In this document: one piece after another, positions 23,954 through 32,768 of the stretch | Position numbering within the stretch: the stretch's first letter is position 1 | Layout of the letters: the number at the start of each line of letters is the position of its first letter | NCBI GenBank assembly: GCA_963794605.1 | Contig: CAWCEN010000002.1 | Coordinates: 1,178,001-1,242,000 of the forward strand | Direction of reading: 5' to 3' | Length of the DNA: 64,000 nucleotides | Source of the DNA: VAXT01 sp963794605 | Lineage (GTDB): Bacteria > Actinomycetota > Thermoleophilia > Gaiellales > Gaiellaceae | Position numbers and translations under genes: made by a program | The notes under the pieces: generated by a model | What the model saw: only the letters and a program-made list of their open reading frames with translations | What the model was told of the DNA's origin: nothing | The model's database searches: none

Positions 23954-25162
23954 CTACATCGGAGCGCGAGCGGCGCGGCTATAGACACCCTTCACCGCTG
24001 GAGCGCCCCACTTGCGAAGTTTCCGGAGCGACGCGTGGCGCTGCGTGGCTCGATAGAGCCGGTAGTACGCTCGAGGCGGAACGCGTGGAAGCAGCGGTGA
24101 GCGGCGTTCCATGAGCAGGGCGAAGACCTGCTGCGGCTGGAGATCGATGTACCGGGGGACGTTCTCGAACCAGCGGGCGCTCAACCGGGCCTCACTCTGC
24201 GTTCGTAGGAGCGCGCGTCGCCGCTCAGCCTCGTAGCGCTCGAGCGCAGTCGGGAGACTCGTCTCATCGTGCAGCCTTGTTGCGAGGGAAATCGCATCCT
24301 CGAGCGCCAACCTCGTGCCCGACCCGATCGTGAAGTGCGTCGTGTGGGCTGCGTCGCCCATCAGAACGATCTTGTCCGCGTGCCAGGTCTCGTTCGTGAC
24401 TGTCCGGAAGTTGAGCCAGGCAGCGCAGTCTTGCGCGCGCGGCTTGCTCTTCAAGGCATGGCCCTGGAGGTGCTTCTCGAAGAGCTGCTCCAGAAGCCGA
24501 ATGGTGTCGGCCTCGCCGAGCCGGTCGAAACCGAGCCCGGTCCAAGTATCCGGCGAGCACTCAGCGATGAATGTGCTCGTGTTCCCGTCGAACCCATATG
24601 CGTGACACCAGATCCAGCCGGCGTCCGTGTGGACGAAGGCGAACGTGAAGGCGTCGAATACCCGGCTCGTCCCCAACCAGATGTACTTGTTTCGCCCGAC
24701 GACGAGGTTGGTCTGAAACTGCTCGCGACGACGTTGCCGGACCGGGCTGTTGACGCCGTCACAGGCCACGATCAGGTCGGCGCGCAGATCGTCCGCCGTC
24801 CCGACCTCGCTCTGGAACTCGATCCGAACACCGAGGTCTTTCGCACGATCGACGAGGATGTCGAGCAGCCGCTGGCGGCCGATGCCGTAGCCGTGCCCAC
24901 TCACGTGCACCGGCTCCTTCTCCTCGACGGCCAGGAGCTGGCCGTTCCACCTGAACGAGCTCGCGCGGATTTCGCTCGCGGTGGGCGGGTCTCCGGCCTC
25001 GAGCTGCTCGACCAGGTCGTCCCAGAACACGACGCCCCACCCGTGCGTGACTCCCGGCGGGTTTCGCTCGAAGACCGTGAGGTCGTGTTTCGGGTCGCGC
25101 GCCTTCATCAGGATCGCGAGGTACAGGCCAGCCGGCCCGCCGCCTACGCAGGCGATCCTCAT
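23954..25162 (-). CDS. FAD-dependent aromatic monooxygenase
   Basis: 402 residues. MRIACVGGGPAGLYLAILMK is the GxGxxG FAD-binding fold; ERNPPGVTHGWGVVFWDDL, LIVACDGVNSPVR (DG motif) and IVLMGDAAHTTHFTIGSG (GD motif) place it in the group-A flavin hydroxylases, nearest by eye to salicylyl-CoA 5-hydroxylase and the 2-aminobenzoyl-CoA monooxygenase N-terminal domain. The true start is ATG 25162: residues upstream are cysteine-rich non-homologous sequence. Substrate unproven; location beside homogentisate genes suggests aromatic catabolism. Confidence 0.85.
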   Translation of the reverse strand: MRIACVGGGPAGLYLAILMKARDPKHDLTVFERNPPGVTHGWGVVFWDDLVEQLEAGDPPTASEIRASSFRWNGQLLAVEEKEPVHVSGHGYGIGRQRLLDILVDRAKDLGVRIEFQSEVGTADDLRADLIVACDGVNSPVRQRRREQFQTNLVVGRNKYIWLGTSRVFDAFTFAFVHTDAGWIWCHAYGFDGNTSTFIAECSPDTWTGLGFDRLGEADTIRLLEQLFEKHLQGHALKSKPRAQDCAAWLNFRTVTNETWHADKIVLMGDAAHTTHFTIGSGTRLALEDAISLATRLHDETSLPTALERYEAERRRALLRTQSEARLSARWFENVPRYIDLQPQQVFALLMERRSPLLPRVPPRAYYRLYRATQRHASLRKLRKWGAPAVKGVYSRAARAPM

Positions 25163-25238
25163 GCCGCAGTGTCCGCAGTGGCTTTCGGGGCAGCCATCTG
25201 AACACCTCAGAGGAGCTTGGTTCAGGAAACATGATGCC

Positions 25239-25889
25239 ATGGCGGGTCCAAATTCGAAAGGCGGCCGAGAACGGCGGTCCATCGTCCTCGACTTCGACGG
25301 CACGGTTACGGAGTCCGACCTGCTCGATCGGATTGCGCTCGAGTTCGGCGACCCAGCCGTCTACCAGGAGGTCGAGGACGGGCTCGATGAGGGCCGCCTC
25401 CCGCTCCGCGAGGTGATCGTTCGCGAGTTCGTCCCGGTCACGGCTCCGCTCGAAGAGGTCGTGGGCTGGGTGCTCGACGAGGCGACCGTCCGCGCCGGGT
25501 TCGCCGAGTTCGTCCGCACAGCTCAGGCCCGCGGCTGGGACGTGCACGTCGTATCGAGCGGGTTCGAGGAGCTGATCGAGCCGGTCCTCGCGCGCGAGCG
25601 GGTCGAGGTCGAGCTGCACGCGAACCGCGTCGACGCGCGGCCCGACGGGTGGCGCGTCGAGTGGCGCTACCCGGACGACTGCGAGGTCTGCGGCGAATCG
25701 TGCAAGCGTTCGCTCCTCCCGCCCGGAGAGATCGTCTACGTCGGGGACGGCTACTCCGACCGCTGTGCTGCGCTCGCCTCCGATCGCGTCTTCGCGACCG
25801 CAGGCCTCGCGCGCTACCTCGCCGAGCAGGGGAAGCCGTTCGAGCCGTTCACGGACTTCCACGCGCTGTCCGCGGCGCTCGCCGTCTAG
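25239..25889 (+). CDS. HAD-superfamily phosphatase (MtnX/SerB-like)
   Basis: 216 residues. IVLDFDGTVTESDLLDRI is HAD motif I (DxDGT), VVSSGFEELIEPVL motif II, and IVYVGDGYSDRCAAL motif III/IV. A cysteine pair with neighbouring residues (DDCEVCGESCKRS) in the cap-proximal loop, as in MtnX-like phosphatases, may bind metal. Likely acts on a small phosphate ester such as a phosphoserine- or methionine-salvage-type substrate. ATG 25239 has AGGAAA about ten bases upstream. The next gene begins two bases after its stop. Confidence 0.82.
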   Translation: MAGPNSKGGRERRSIVLDFDGTVTESDLLDRIALEFGDPAVYQEVEDGLDEGRLPLREVIVREFVPVTAPLEEVVGWVLDEATVRAGFAEFVRTAQARGWDVHVVSSGFEELIEPVLARERVEVELHANRVDARPDGWRVEWRYPDDCEVCGESCKRSLLPPGEIVYVGDGYSDRCAALASDRVFATAGLARYLAEQGKPFEPFTDFHALSAALAV

Positions 25890-25891
25890 GG

Positions 25892-26719
25892 GTGGCCCTC
25901 CTCGAGCTTCCCGAGCCCTACGCCTTCGAGCTCTCGACCGCCCGCTACCGCGCGTTCGGCACCGACCTCGCGAACCTCTGGCACGAAGATGGCCTGCACC
26001 GGGTTGTCGGTGGGCGGGAGGTGCGGATCACCGAGGCGCCCGCAGGGGTCGACGTCGAGCCGCTCGACGCCGAGAGCGAACCGATCGTGCGCAAGCTCCT
26101 CGGCGCCGGGTTCGACCTCGACGCGTTCTACGCATTCGCCGCGACCGAGCCGGTTCTCGCCGAGCTCACGACCGAGCTCCGCGGTCTGCGGCCGCCGATC
26201 GCCGTCGAGCCGTTCGAGAGCCTCGTCACGTCGATCACCGCTCAGCAGGTCTCGCTCCATGCGGCGTTTGCGATCCGCAACCGGCTGATCGAGCACTTCG
26301 GCATCCGCGCCGAGCACGCCTACTCCTTCCCGACGCGCGAGCGCCTGGCGAGCGCCGACCCGGATGAGCTCTTCGCGCTCGGCTTCTCGCACCGCAAGGC
26401 CGAGTACGCGACCGGCCTGGCGCGCAGCGATCTCGATCTGAATGCACTCGCACCGCTGCCGGACGACGAGGTGAAATCCGCCCTGACCGCGCTGCCCGGG
26501 ATCGGCGAGTGGACGGCCGACTGGTTCCTCGCCCGCCACCTGGCACGGCCCCGCGCATGGCCCGCAGGCGACCTCGGCGTGCGCAAGGCCGCGTCGCGCT
26601 ACTACGGCGAGGGCGGCGACCTGACCACGGACGAGGTGCGCGCGCTCGGGGAGCGTTTCGACCCCTTCCAGAACCTGACCGCGCACTACCTCCTCGCCGG
26701 ACTGCTTCGCTCCACCTAG
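25892..26719 (+). CDS. alkA: DNA-3-methyladenine glycosylase II (HhH-GPD)
   Basis: 275 residues. ITAQQVSLHAAFAIRNRL begins the helix-hairpin-helix region, ALPGIGEWTADWFLAR is the HhH hairpin, and the catalytic Asp lies in PAGDLGVRKA. It removes alkylated bases from DNA to start base excision repair. The N-terminal part (YAFELSTARYRAFG, HRVVGGREVRITEA) matches the AlkA N-terminal domain. GTG start right after the HAD gene's stop suggests one transcript; the GST gene following has its own promoter-like box inside the alkA stop (TAGGAT). Confidence 0.9.
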   Translation: MALLELPEPYAFELSTARYRAFGTDLANLWHEDGLHRVVGGREVRITEAPAGVDVEPLDAESEPIVRKLLGAGFDLDAFYAFAATEPVLAELTTELRGLRPPIAVEPFESLVTSITAQQVSLHAAFAIRNRLIEHFGIRAEHAYSFPTRERLASADPDELFALGFSHRKAEYATGLARSDLDLNALAPLPDDEVKSALTALPGIGEWTADWFLARHLARPRAWPAGDLGVRKAASRYYGEGGDLTTDEVRALGERFDPFQNLTAHYLLAGLLRST

Positions 26720-26728
26720 GATCGAGTC

Positions 26729-27304
26729 GTGCTCACGCTCTACGACGCCGACCGGTGCCCTTACTGCGCCCGTGTGCGAATCATCCTTGCCGAGAAAGGG
26801 CTCGAGCACGAGACCGTGGTCGTCGACCTCGACGACCGCCCGGCCTGGATCTACGAGAAGAACCCGCTGGGCCGGGTGCCGGTGCTGGAGGAGGACGCGT
26901 TCGTCCTGCCCGAGTCGGCCGTGATCATGGAGTACATCGAGGAGCGCTACCCCGAGCCGCCGCTCTGGCCTGCCGATCCCGCCGAGCGGGCCGCCGGCCG
27001 TCTGCTCGTCGAGCACTTCGATCAGCTGAGTCGGCCGTACTACGCGCTGCGCCGCGGAGACGAGGAGGCGAGAGGTCGGCTCGGCGAGGAGCTCGCGAAG
27101 CTCGACGCCGTGCTCGCCGGCCGTCCGTTCCTCACCGGGCTCGAGTTCGGGATCGCGGATGCGGCGTATTTGCCATGGATCCTCCGCGCCGAGTCAATGC
27201 TCTCTGTCGACCTCGATCCGTATCCGGCTCTCGCCGACTGGGTTGCTCGAGCAGGCGAGCGGCCCTCGGTCGCTGCCGAGACCGCGCTCCTCGCCGCGCT
27301 GTGA
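26729..27304 (+). CDS. Glutathione S-transferase family protein
   Basis: 191 residues. Thioredoxin-like N-terminal domain with CPYC (YDADRCPYCARVR), the cis-Pro segment GRVPVLEEDA and the ESAVIMEYIEERYPEPPLWP motif; C-terminal helical domain ends FGIADAAYLPWILRAE. Actinobacteria often lack glutathione, so it may use another thiol or be a structural GST relative. The GTG lies six bases after TAGGAT (26717-26722), so probably leaderless. Overlaps the GNAT gene as GTGA. Confidence 0.88.
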   Translation: MLTLYDADRCPYCARVRIILAEKGLEHETVVVDLDDRPAWIYEKNPLGRVPVLEEDAFVLPESAVIMEYIEERYPEPPLWPADPAERAAGRLLVEHFDQLSRPYYALRRGDEEARGRLGEELAKLDAVLAGRPFLTGLEFGIADAAYLPWILRAESMLSVDLDPYPALADWVARAGERPSVAAETALLAAL

Positions 27305-28290
27305 ACGTCCGCGAGGCGACCCAGGCGGACCTGCCGGTCCTCGAAGAGCTCGTCGCCGCGTATCTGGACGAGCACTGGGCGCGCCCGTATCCCGCGCCGC
27401 CGCCCGGCCCTTACCTCCGCGAGGGGCACATCGTCGTTGCGGAGACCGACGGGACGATCGTCGGCATGGCGAAGGGCGAGCTGCGGAACGGGCTTGGCCA
27501 CGTCAGCCTCGTCTACCTGAAGCCCGAGCAGCGTGGGCGCGGCGGTGGCAACGATCTCGTGCGCGACCTAGTCACGCACTTTCGCGAGCAGGGCCTCGAG
27601 CATGTGTCGCTGAACGTCGAGTTGCCCAACGACGAGGCGCTCGCCTACTGGCGCCGGCTCGGCTTCACGGACTACCGCCGCTCGCTCCTCACCGATCTGG
27701 AGTCACTCGAGCGGCGCCTTTCGGGCGGCGACGTCGCCTCCACGGGCTCGATTCACCTGCAGACCGACGACCTCGGCGCGGTCGAGAAAGCCGTCGCCCG
27801 CTGGGTCCCGCGCGTGGTCCGTTCCGAGTCGAGCGTCGTCAGCCCGCCGCGCAACGGGTGGATCGGCGTGTACGACGACCTCGCCGCCGGCGAGCCGGAT
27901 CAGCTGCGGCGTCTGGCCTCCGAGCTCTCGTACGTGAGCGGGGGTGTGGTGGTCGCGCTCGGCGTCGAGGAGGGCGAGGTCGTCCGGCTCGTCGCGTACG
28001 ACCGGGGCCGAGTCGCGGACGAATACATGTCCGTGCCCGAGTACTATGGGCCGCTGCCGCCCGGAGACGCGATTGCCCTGCGCGCGAATCCGACGCTGCT
28101 CGGTCGCCTGACCGGAGCAAAGCCGGCGGAGATCCGCGCCGCCGCGCGCACTGCGGACTCGGCCGCGGAGCTGCCGCCAGTCGACGAGCTCCTCGCTGAG
28201 ATCGCGCGGACGCTCGGCATCGAGGGTGTTGGGCTGTCCGCCGACGAGGCGTCGGCGCTCGACGGCGCGGTCACGGTGGAGCACTCGTGA
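27301..28290 (+). CDS. GNAT N-acetyltransferase with unrelated C-terminal domain
   Basis: 329 residues. Residues 1-145 form a GNAT domain: VNVREATQADLPVLEELV at the N-terminus, VYLKPEQRGRGGGNDLVRDL as the acetyl-CoA pyrophosphate loop (R/QxxGxG/A), and LNVELPNDEALAYWRRLGF as motif B. The remaining ~180 residues form a separate alpha/beta domain of unknown family (GWIGVYDDLAAGEPDQLRRL). The substrate is unknown. The start GTG overlaps the GST stop; the next gene's GTG overlaps this stop. Confidence 0.85.
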   Translation: MNVREATQADLPVLEELVAAYLDEHWARPYPAPPPGPYLREGHIVVAETDGTIVGMAKGELRNGLGHVSLVYLKPEQRGRGGGNDLVRDLVTHFREQGLEHVSLNVELPNDEALAYWRRLGFTDYRRSLLTDLESLERRLSGGDVASTGSIHLQTDDLGAVEKAVARWVPRVVRSESSVVSPPRNGWIGVYDDLAAGEPDQLRRLASELSYVSGGVVVALGVEEGEVVRLVAYDRGRVADEYMSVPEYYGPLPPGDAIALRANPTLLGRLTGAKPAEIRAAARTADSAAELPPVDELLAEIARTLGIEGVGLSADEASALDGAVTVEHS

Positions 28291-28931
28291 AGGTCGTCCT
28301 CCTGCACGCGTTCCCGCTCGACGACCGCATGTGGGAGCCGCAGCTCGCGATTCTGCGCGACGAGGACGTGTACGTCCCGAGCTTCTACGACCTCGGCGGC
28401 AACTCGGTCGACGGCTGGGCTGAGCACGTGCTCGAACGGACCGACGGCGAGCTCGTAGCTGTCGGCGCATCGCTCGGCGGATACGTCGCGCTCGCGATGG
28501 CCCGCGCGGCGCCGGACCGCGTCAAGAGCCTCCTGCTCGCCGGCGCGCGTGCCACGGCCGATCCGCCCGAACGGCGTGCGGCCCGCGACGAGATGATCCG
28601 CGTCGTCCAGGCCGAGGGGATCACGGGCTGGAACCGCGAGTTCTCGCCGCCGGGGCCGGAGGACCGGACGACGGACGAGCTGGTACGCGGCATCCAGGCG
28701 CTCCGCGACCGGCGCGACGCGACCGATGTCGTGGCCGGGTTCACAGGGCCGCTGACGGTCGTCGTCGGCGACCAGGACGAGATCCTCCCGGTCGACGAGG
28801 CTCGTCAGATCGCAGAATCGGCGCTGGACGGCCGCTTCGAAGTCGTGGAAGGCGCGGGCCACGTCGTCAATGTCGACGCGCCCGACCGCTTCAACGAGAT
28901 CCTGCGCGAGCTCCTGAGCCGGGTCGGCTGA
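28287..28931 (+). CDS. Alpha/beta-hydrolase
   Basis: 214 residues. MKVVLLHAFPLDDRMWEPQ supplies the oxyanion loop HAFPLD; the nucleophile elbow is GASLGGYVAL; the acid lies in VVVGDQDEILPV and the base in EGAGHVVNVDAPD. Fits small esterase/hydrolases of the 2-hydroxymuconate or BioH-like type. Substrate unknown. Last gene of the alkA-GST-GNAT run; its 3' end overlaps the convergent DUF72 gene by 41 bases. Confidence 0.88.
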   Translation: MKVVLLHAFPLDDRMWEPQLAILRDEDVYVPSFYDLGGNSVDGWAEHVLERTDGELVAVGASLGGYVALAMARAAPDRVKSLLLAGARATADPPERRAARDEMIRVVQAEGITGWNREFSPPGPEDRTTDELVRGIQALRDRRDATDVVAGFTGPLTVVVGDQDEILPVDEARQIAESALDGRFEVVEGAGHVVNVDAPDRFNEILRELLSRVG

Positions 28932-29847
28932 CGGCGACGTTCCCGACTTCGAGCGCGTCGCGCAGCATTTCCGCGTTCGTCGGCGCCTGCGCCGTCTCCC
29001 GGCCGCCGACGCGACTGCGGTTGTTGTTGTTGAACACCACGTATGCCTGCTCGGCTTGCTGCGACAGCTCCTTCAGCTGCGGCACCCACTCGCCGAGCTC
29101 CTCGTCCGAGTACAGGTAGTCGAACCGCTCCGCCGCGCTTCCGCCGCGCACGTTCCACGTGCCCGCGTTCCGTCCGTGCATCCGCACGTAGAGGATCGGC
29201 GTCGTCAGCGCGAGCACGGTCAGCGGGACGTTCTTGCCCTCGCTGCGCGGCGCGTCGACGACGACGTGGGACATGTTGTGCTCCTCGAGGAATCGCAGCG
29301 TCTCGTCGCGCTGATCCTCCTCGTACCAGCTCCGGTGCCGGAACTCGACGAGCATCTCGTCGTCTCCGATCTGCTCGCGCGCCCAGGCCAGATAGTCGAG
29401 CGACGCCTCTTTCGGGACGACGTACGGCGGGAACTGGAACAAGAGGCCGCCGAGCTTCCCCGCTGCGCGCAGCGGCTCGAGCGCCTCGAGGAAGCGCCGG
29501 AAGATCTCGGCCCGGAACTCACGTGACGGACGGTCGACGCGCCCGCGCTCGTCCTGCGGCGCCTCGTCCCGTAGGTCGGGCGGAAGCTGCTCGACCTTGA
29601 CCGGGTGCCGGGTCATGACGCCGAACGCCTTGACGTGCATCACGAACCCGTCGGGCGTGCGCTCGGCCCAGCGCTGCACCATCTCCTCGGCCGGCAGCCG
29701 GTAGTACGTCGAGTCGACCTCGACCGTGTCGAAGTGCTCCGCGTACCACGCGAGCCGCGCGCCGGCCGGGACGCCCTTCGGGTACCAGAACTTCGTGAGC
29801 GCCTCGTCCGCCCACGAGCACGTGCCGACACGGATCGTCGCCGCCAT
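28891..29847 (-). CDS. DUF72 family protein (TIM-barrel)
   Basis: 318 residues. IRVGTCSWADEALTKFWYPKG, YAEHFDTVEVDSTYYRLP, FVMHVKAFGVMTRHPV and YVRMHGRNAGTW are the conserved blocks of DUF72 (YecE-like), followed by the terminal AYVVFNNNN with its Asn run. Function is still unassigned in the family, though a TIM-barrel fold is known. ATG 29847 lies seven bases from a TAGCCT box on the minus strand, so likely leaderless. Upstream in-frame residues look non-coding. Confidence 0.9.
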   Translation of the reverse strand: MAATIRVGTCSWADEALTKFWYPKGVPAGARLAWYAEHFDTVEVDSTYYRLPAEEMVQRWAERTPDGFVMHVKAFGVMTRHPVKVEQLPPDLRDEAPQDERGRVDRPSREFRAEIFRRFLEALEPLRAAGKLGGLLFQFPPYVVPKEASLDYLAWAREQIGDDEMLVEFRHRSWYEEDQRDETLRFLEEHNMSHVVVDAPRSEGKNVPLTVLALTTPILYVRMHGRNAGTWNVRGGSAAERFDYLYSDEELGEWVPQLKELSQQAEQAYVVFNNNNRSRVGGRETAQAPTNAEMLRDALEVGNVAVSRPGSGARAGSR

Positions 29848-30024
29848 GCGGCCCAGGCTAGCGGTCGAGTCGTGACGCCCGTGTCGGCGTCCCGCCCCGT
29901 CGATCGTTGCCACGAAGTCGCGAAGCGGGTCGCCGACCAGGTAGGTCAGGAGCGCTGAAGCTGCGCACTGCGGTGGTGGCGACTGCGGCCAAGTATCTGA
30001 CGTTTGGCAACTTTGGTCAAGAGT

Positions 30025-30057
30025 ACGGGAGGGTTGCTCCGCATAGAAGCCTCCCGT
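30025..30057 (-). terminator. Hairpin downstream of the secreted-protein gene
   Basis: ACGGGAGG and CCTCCCGT form an 8-bp perfect stem with a 17-base loop, 13 bases past the stop at 30070 on the minus strand. There is no clear T-tract. The rest of the 222-base gap at 29848-30069 holds nothing I can identify. Confidence 0.5.
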
Positions 30058-30069
30058 GCGGAACGTGAG

Positions 30070-31086
30070 CTACCTCTTCCTGCGAGCCGCGGCGATCTGG
30101 ACGGCGAAGAACGAGAGCGACGCCGTCTTGCAGCCCTGCTGCACTCCGGGCAACGGAGGCGCCGGACACGCCGGGAGATCTCCGAGGAACAGCACCTGTC
30201 CGAGCAGGACTGTCTTCTTCTTGATCTTGATCCGGATCGTGTACTTGCCCTTGCCGTTCGTCCTCGCCTTGCCGACGCGCTTGTTGCTGCCCGGCCTGTA
30301 GAGCTCGACGAGCCCGCCGCCGAAGGCCTGGCCGTCGACCAGCAGACGTCCGGAGACGATCACGATGCCGTGCTTGAGGCTCTTCGTCGCCATCGTCAGA
30401 GCGACTCGTCCTGGAACGACGGCCTGCCCCTCGGTCGTGCCGTCCGGGTTGCGCGTCCCGGCGGCGTCGTACGGCATGAAGGTCGCGTGCCAGATGCGGT
30501 CGGCGGTATTGGGCGGGTTCGTGAAGACACCGTTGACGTCGAAGAACGCGAACAGGAGCTGCGCTCCCGCCGGCGTTCCGATCGGCTCGGCCAGGCACAT
30601 CTGGATCTTCGCGGCGGCGAACGTGTTCTCGGGCGCCGTCGTAACGTGGTCGACGTAGAGCGGGATGTGCAGCTGACTCCCTGCGATCAGGATGTCGAGG
30701 CGCCAGACGGCTTCGTGCGTCGGCTGGCCCGTGCACTGCGCGGCCTGGGTGGTGTAGTTCGCGGGATTGGCCGCGAAGATGTGGCTCTCGGAAGTCTTGA
30801 TCTCGGCGTGGGTGTTGCCCTCGCCGCTGACATCGCCAATCTTCGTCCCAACCGTTTGTGAGAGCTTGACCCCGTAGCCGAGTGGGACGTAGACGGTGTC
30901 CTTCGCCGTCGGGTCATCCGTGTCGCTCTGGATGTGGCCGAGCAGAAGGCTGGTCGCCGCGCCGGGCTTGTTGCTCGATGCGGTCACGGTGAGGCTCGGC
31001 GAGTAGGCAGCCCAGGCTGAGCTCGTAAACGCGAGCGAAACGGCGGCTGCACCCGCGACGAGCGCAAGCCGGATGACCCTTTTCAT
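30070..31086 (-). CDS. Secreted protein of unknown function
   Basis: 338 residues with a Sec signal peptide (MKRVIRLALVAGAAAVSLAF, cleavage after AWA). The mature part is beta-rich (SLTVTASSNKPGAATSLLLG, VPLGYGVKLSQTVG) with two cysteine clusters, and near the C-terminus carries a carboxypeptidase-regulatory-like or Ig-like module (GRLLVDGQAFGGGLVELYRP, KGKYTIRIKIKKKTV). It ends with a basic stretch. GAGGAAAGGA precedes the ATG. Probably displayed or released outside the cell. No function assigned. Confidence 0.75.
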   Translation of the reverse strand: MKRVIRLALVAGAAAVSLAFTSSAWAAYSPSLTVTASSNKPGAATSLLLGHIQSDTDDPTAKDTVYVPLGYGVKLSQTVGTKIGDVSGEGNTHAEIKTSESHIFAANPANYTTQAAQCTGQPTHEAVWRLDILIAGSQLHIPLYVDHVTTAPENTFAAAKIQMCLAEPIGTPAGAQLLFAFFDVNGVFTNPPNTADRIWHATFMPYDAAGTRNPDGTTEGQAVVPGRVALTMATKSLKHGIVIVSGRLLVDGQAFGGGLVELYRPGSNKRVGKARTNGKGKYTIRIKIKKKTVLLGQVLFLGDLPACPAPPLPGVQQGCKTASLSFFAVQIAAARRKR

Positions 31087-31141
31087 GGATGTCCTTTCCT
31101 CGGAGTTCAATGTCATGAGATCAGATCGGTCAGATCGCAAC

Positions 31142-31155
31142 CGGAGTTAACTCCG
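31142..31155. promoter_or_regulatory. 14-bp palindrome in the divergent murI/secreted-protein region
   Basis: CGGAGTTAACTCCG is a perfect palindrome between the divergent starts at 31086 and 31234. Nearby on the minus side two AGATCGG/CAGATCG direct repeats lie at 31122-31138. It could be an operator for the secreted-protein gene. Confidence 0.35.
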
Positions 31156-31233
31156 CGTCGGACCTCTCGGTCAACAGATCCACCGGGATATCGGCTTTGC
31201 CAGCGCGACCTGGCCTGAGCCTACAATCGCCCC

Positions 31234-32055
31234 ATGGACCCCCGGCCCGTTGGCGTTTTCGACTCCGGCACCGGCGGGCTGACCGTCCTCCACGAGTGCC
31301 TGGTGACGATGCCGCACGAGGACTTCATCTACCTCGGCGACCTCGCACGGCTCCCGTACGGGCCCCGTCCGCTGGACGAGATCCGCCGCTACGCGGGAGA
31401 GATCGCCGGCTACCTCGAGGCGCAGGGAGTGAAGCTCGTCGTGGCCGCGTGCAACGCAGCGACCTCGGCCGCGCTGCCCGAGCTTCAGGAACGGCTCGAG
31501 GTGCCGATCGTCGGCGTGATCACACCCGAGGCGCACGCCGCGGTTCAGACGACGCGAAACCGGCGCATCGGGCTCCTCGCCACGCAGGCGACGGTCACGG
31601 CAGGGCGTTACGCGGAGCTCGTCCACACGCTCGACGCAGGTGCCCGCTTCTTCCCGGTCGCGTGCCCGCGCCTCGTGCCGCTGATCGAAAGCGACGAGCC
31701 GTTCGGCGCGGAGACGGTCGAAGCCGTCCGCGAGTACGCGACGCCGCTCAAGCGGGCCGACGTGGACACGGTCATTCTCGGCTGCACGCACTACCCGCTG
31801 ATCAGGCCCGTCTTCCAACGCATCTTCGGTCGCGGGGTGACGCTCGTGTTCTCCGCGGAGGAAACGGCGCGCGAGGTTGCGGAGACGCTCGAGCGCAAGG
31901 GGTTCGCAAACGATCTCGGGCGCGAAGGTCTCTACCGGTTCCTGACGACGGGCGATCCGGAGCGGTTCCGTGCGGTGGGCGAGCGCTTCCTGCAGCTTCC
32001 GCTGGGCGAGGTAGAGCAGGTCGCGATTGCCGAGCTGGAGGCGGCCGCGGCGTGA
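31234..32055 (+). CDS. murI: Glutamate racemase
   Basis: 273 residues. VGVFDSGTGGLTVL, VAACNAATSAALPELQ (first catalytic Cys) and VILGCTHYPLIRP (second catalytic Cys) define MurI. It makes D-glutamate for peptidoglycan. A TACAAT box (31222-31227) ends six bases before the ATG, giving a leaderless promoter; no Shine-Dalgarno is seen. It heads an operon murI-rph-mgtC-rdgB-cupin in which each gene overlaps the next by 4-13 bases. Confidence 0.97.
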   Translation: MDPRPVGVFDSGTGGLTVLHECLVTMPHEDFIYLGDLARLPYGPRPLDEIRRYAGEIAGYLEAQGVKLVVAACNAATSAALPELQERLEVPIVGVITPEAHAAVQTTRNRRIGLLATQATVTAGRYAELVHTLDAGARFFPVACPRLVPLIESDEPFGAETVEAVREYATPLKRADVDTVILGCTHYPLIRPVFQRIFGRGVTLVFSAEETAREVAETLERKGFANDLGREGLYRFLTTGDPERFRAVGERFLQLPLGEVEQVAIAELEAAAA

Positions 32056-32768
32056 ACCGTCCCAGCGGCAGACGCCCCGACGAGCTGCGGACGCTCACGA
32101 TCGAGCCCGATTTCCTCGAGCAGGCGAGTGGCTCCGCGCTCATCTCGTTCGGGAAGACGCGGGTGCTGTGCACAGCGTCCCTCGAGGACGGCGTTCCGCG
32201 TTGGCTGTACGGCAACGGGCGCGGCTGGCTGACCGCGGAGTACTCGATGCTCCCGGCCTCGACCGGACAGCGGACGCAGCGCGAGGCGAGCACCGGCCGC
32301 CAGAAGGGCCGGACGGTCGAGATCCAGCGCTTGATCGGCCGTGCGCTCCGGGCGGTCGCGGACATGGAAGCCCTGGGGGAGCGGACGCTCTGGCTCGACT
32401 GCGACGTGCTCCAGGCCGACGGCGGGACCCGGTGTGCGTCCATCTCGGGCGCCTATGTCGCGGCGCGGAGGGCGCTCGACCATGTCGGGCTCGGCCGGGT
32501 CTTGGCCGATTCGGTCGCCGCCGTCTCGGTCGGCATCGTCGAGGGCGAGGGACTGCTCGACCTGGACTACGAGGAAGACTCGTCGGCCGAAGCGGACGTG
32601 AACGTGGTCATGGCCGGCGACGGTCGGCTGATCGAGGTGCAGGCGACGGCCGAGCGGGCCCCGCTTTCCCGCGACCAGCTCGACGAGCTGCTCGACCTGG
32701 CCGCAGGCGGGATCGAGGACATCGGGATCGCCCAGCGGGACGCGGTCGAGGCGGTCCGTGCTACCTGA
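32052..32768 (+). CDS. rph: Ribonuclease PH
   Basis: 238 residues, full length. SALISFGKTRVLCTASLEDGVP, WLTAEYSMLPASTGQRTQRE, the RNA/phosphate-binding GRTVEIQRLIGRALRAV, and CDVLQADGGTRCASISGAYV are diagnostic. It trims tRNA 3' ends phosphorolytically. GTG start overlaps the murI stop as GTGA, so co-translated. Downstream rdgB is a common rph neighbour in actinobacteria; here an MgtC-like gene is inserted between. Confidence 0.96.
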   Translation: MNRPSGRRPDELRTLTIEPDFLEQASGSALISFGKTRVLCTASLEDGVPRWLYGNGRGWLTAEYSMLPASTGQRTQREASTGRQKGRTVEIQRLIGRALRAVADMEALGERTLWLDCDVLQADGGTRCASISGAYVAARRALDHVGLGRVLADSVAAVSVGIVEGEGLLDLDYEEDSSAEADVNVVMAGDGRLIEVQATAERAPLSRDQLDELLDLAAGGIEDIGIAQRDAVEAVRAT

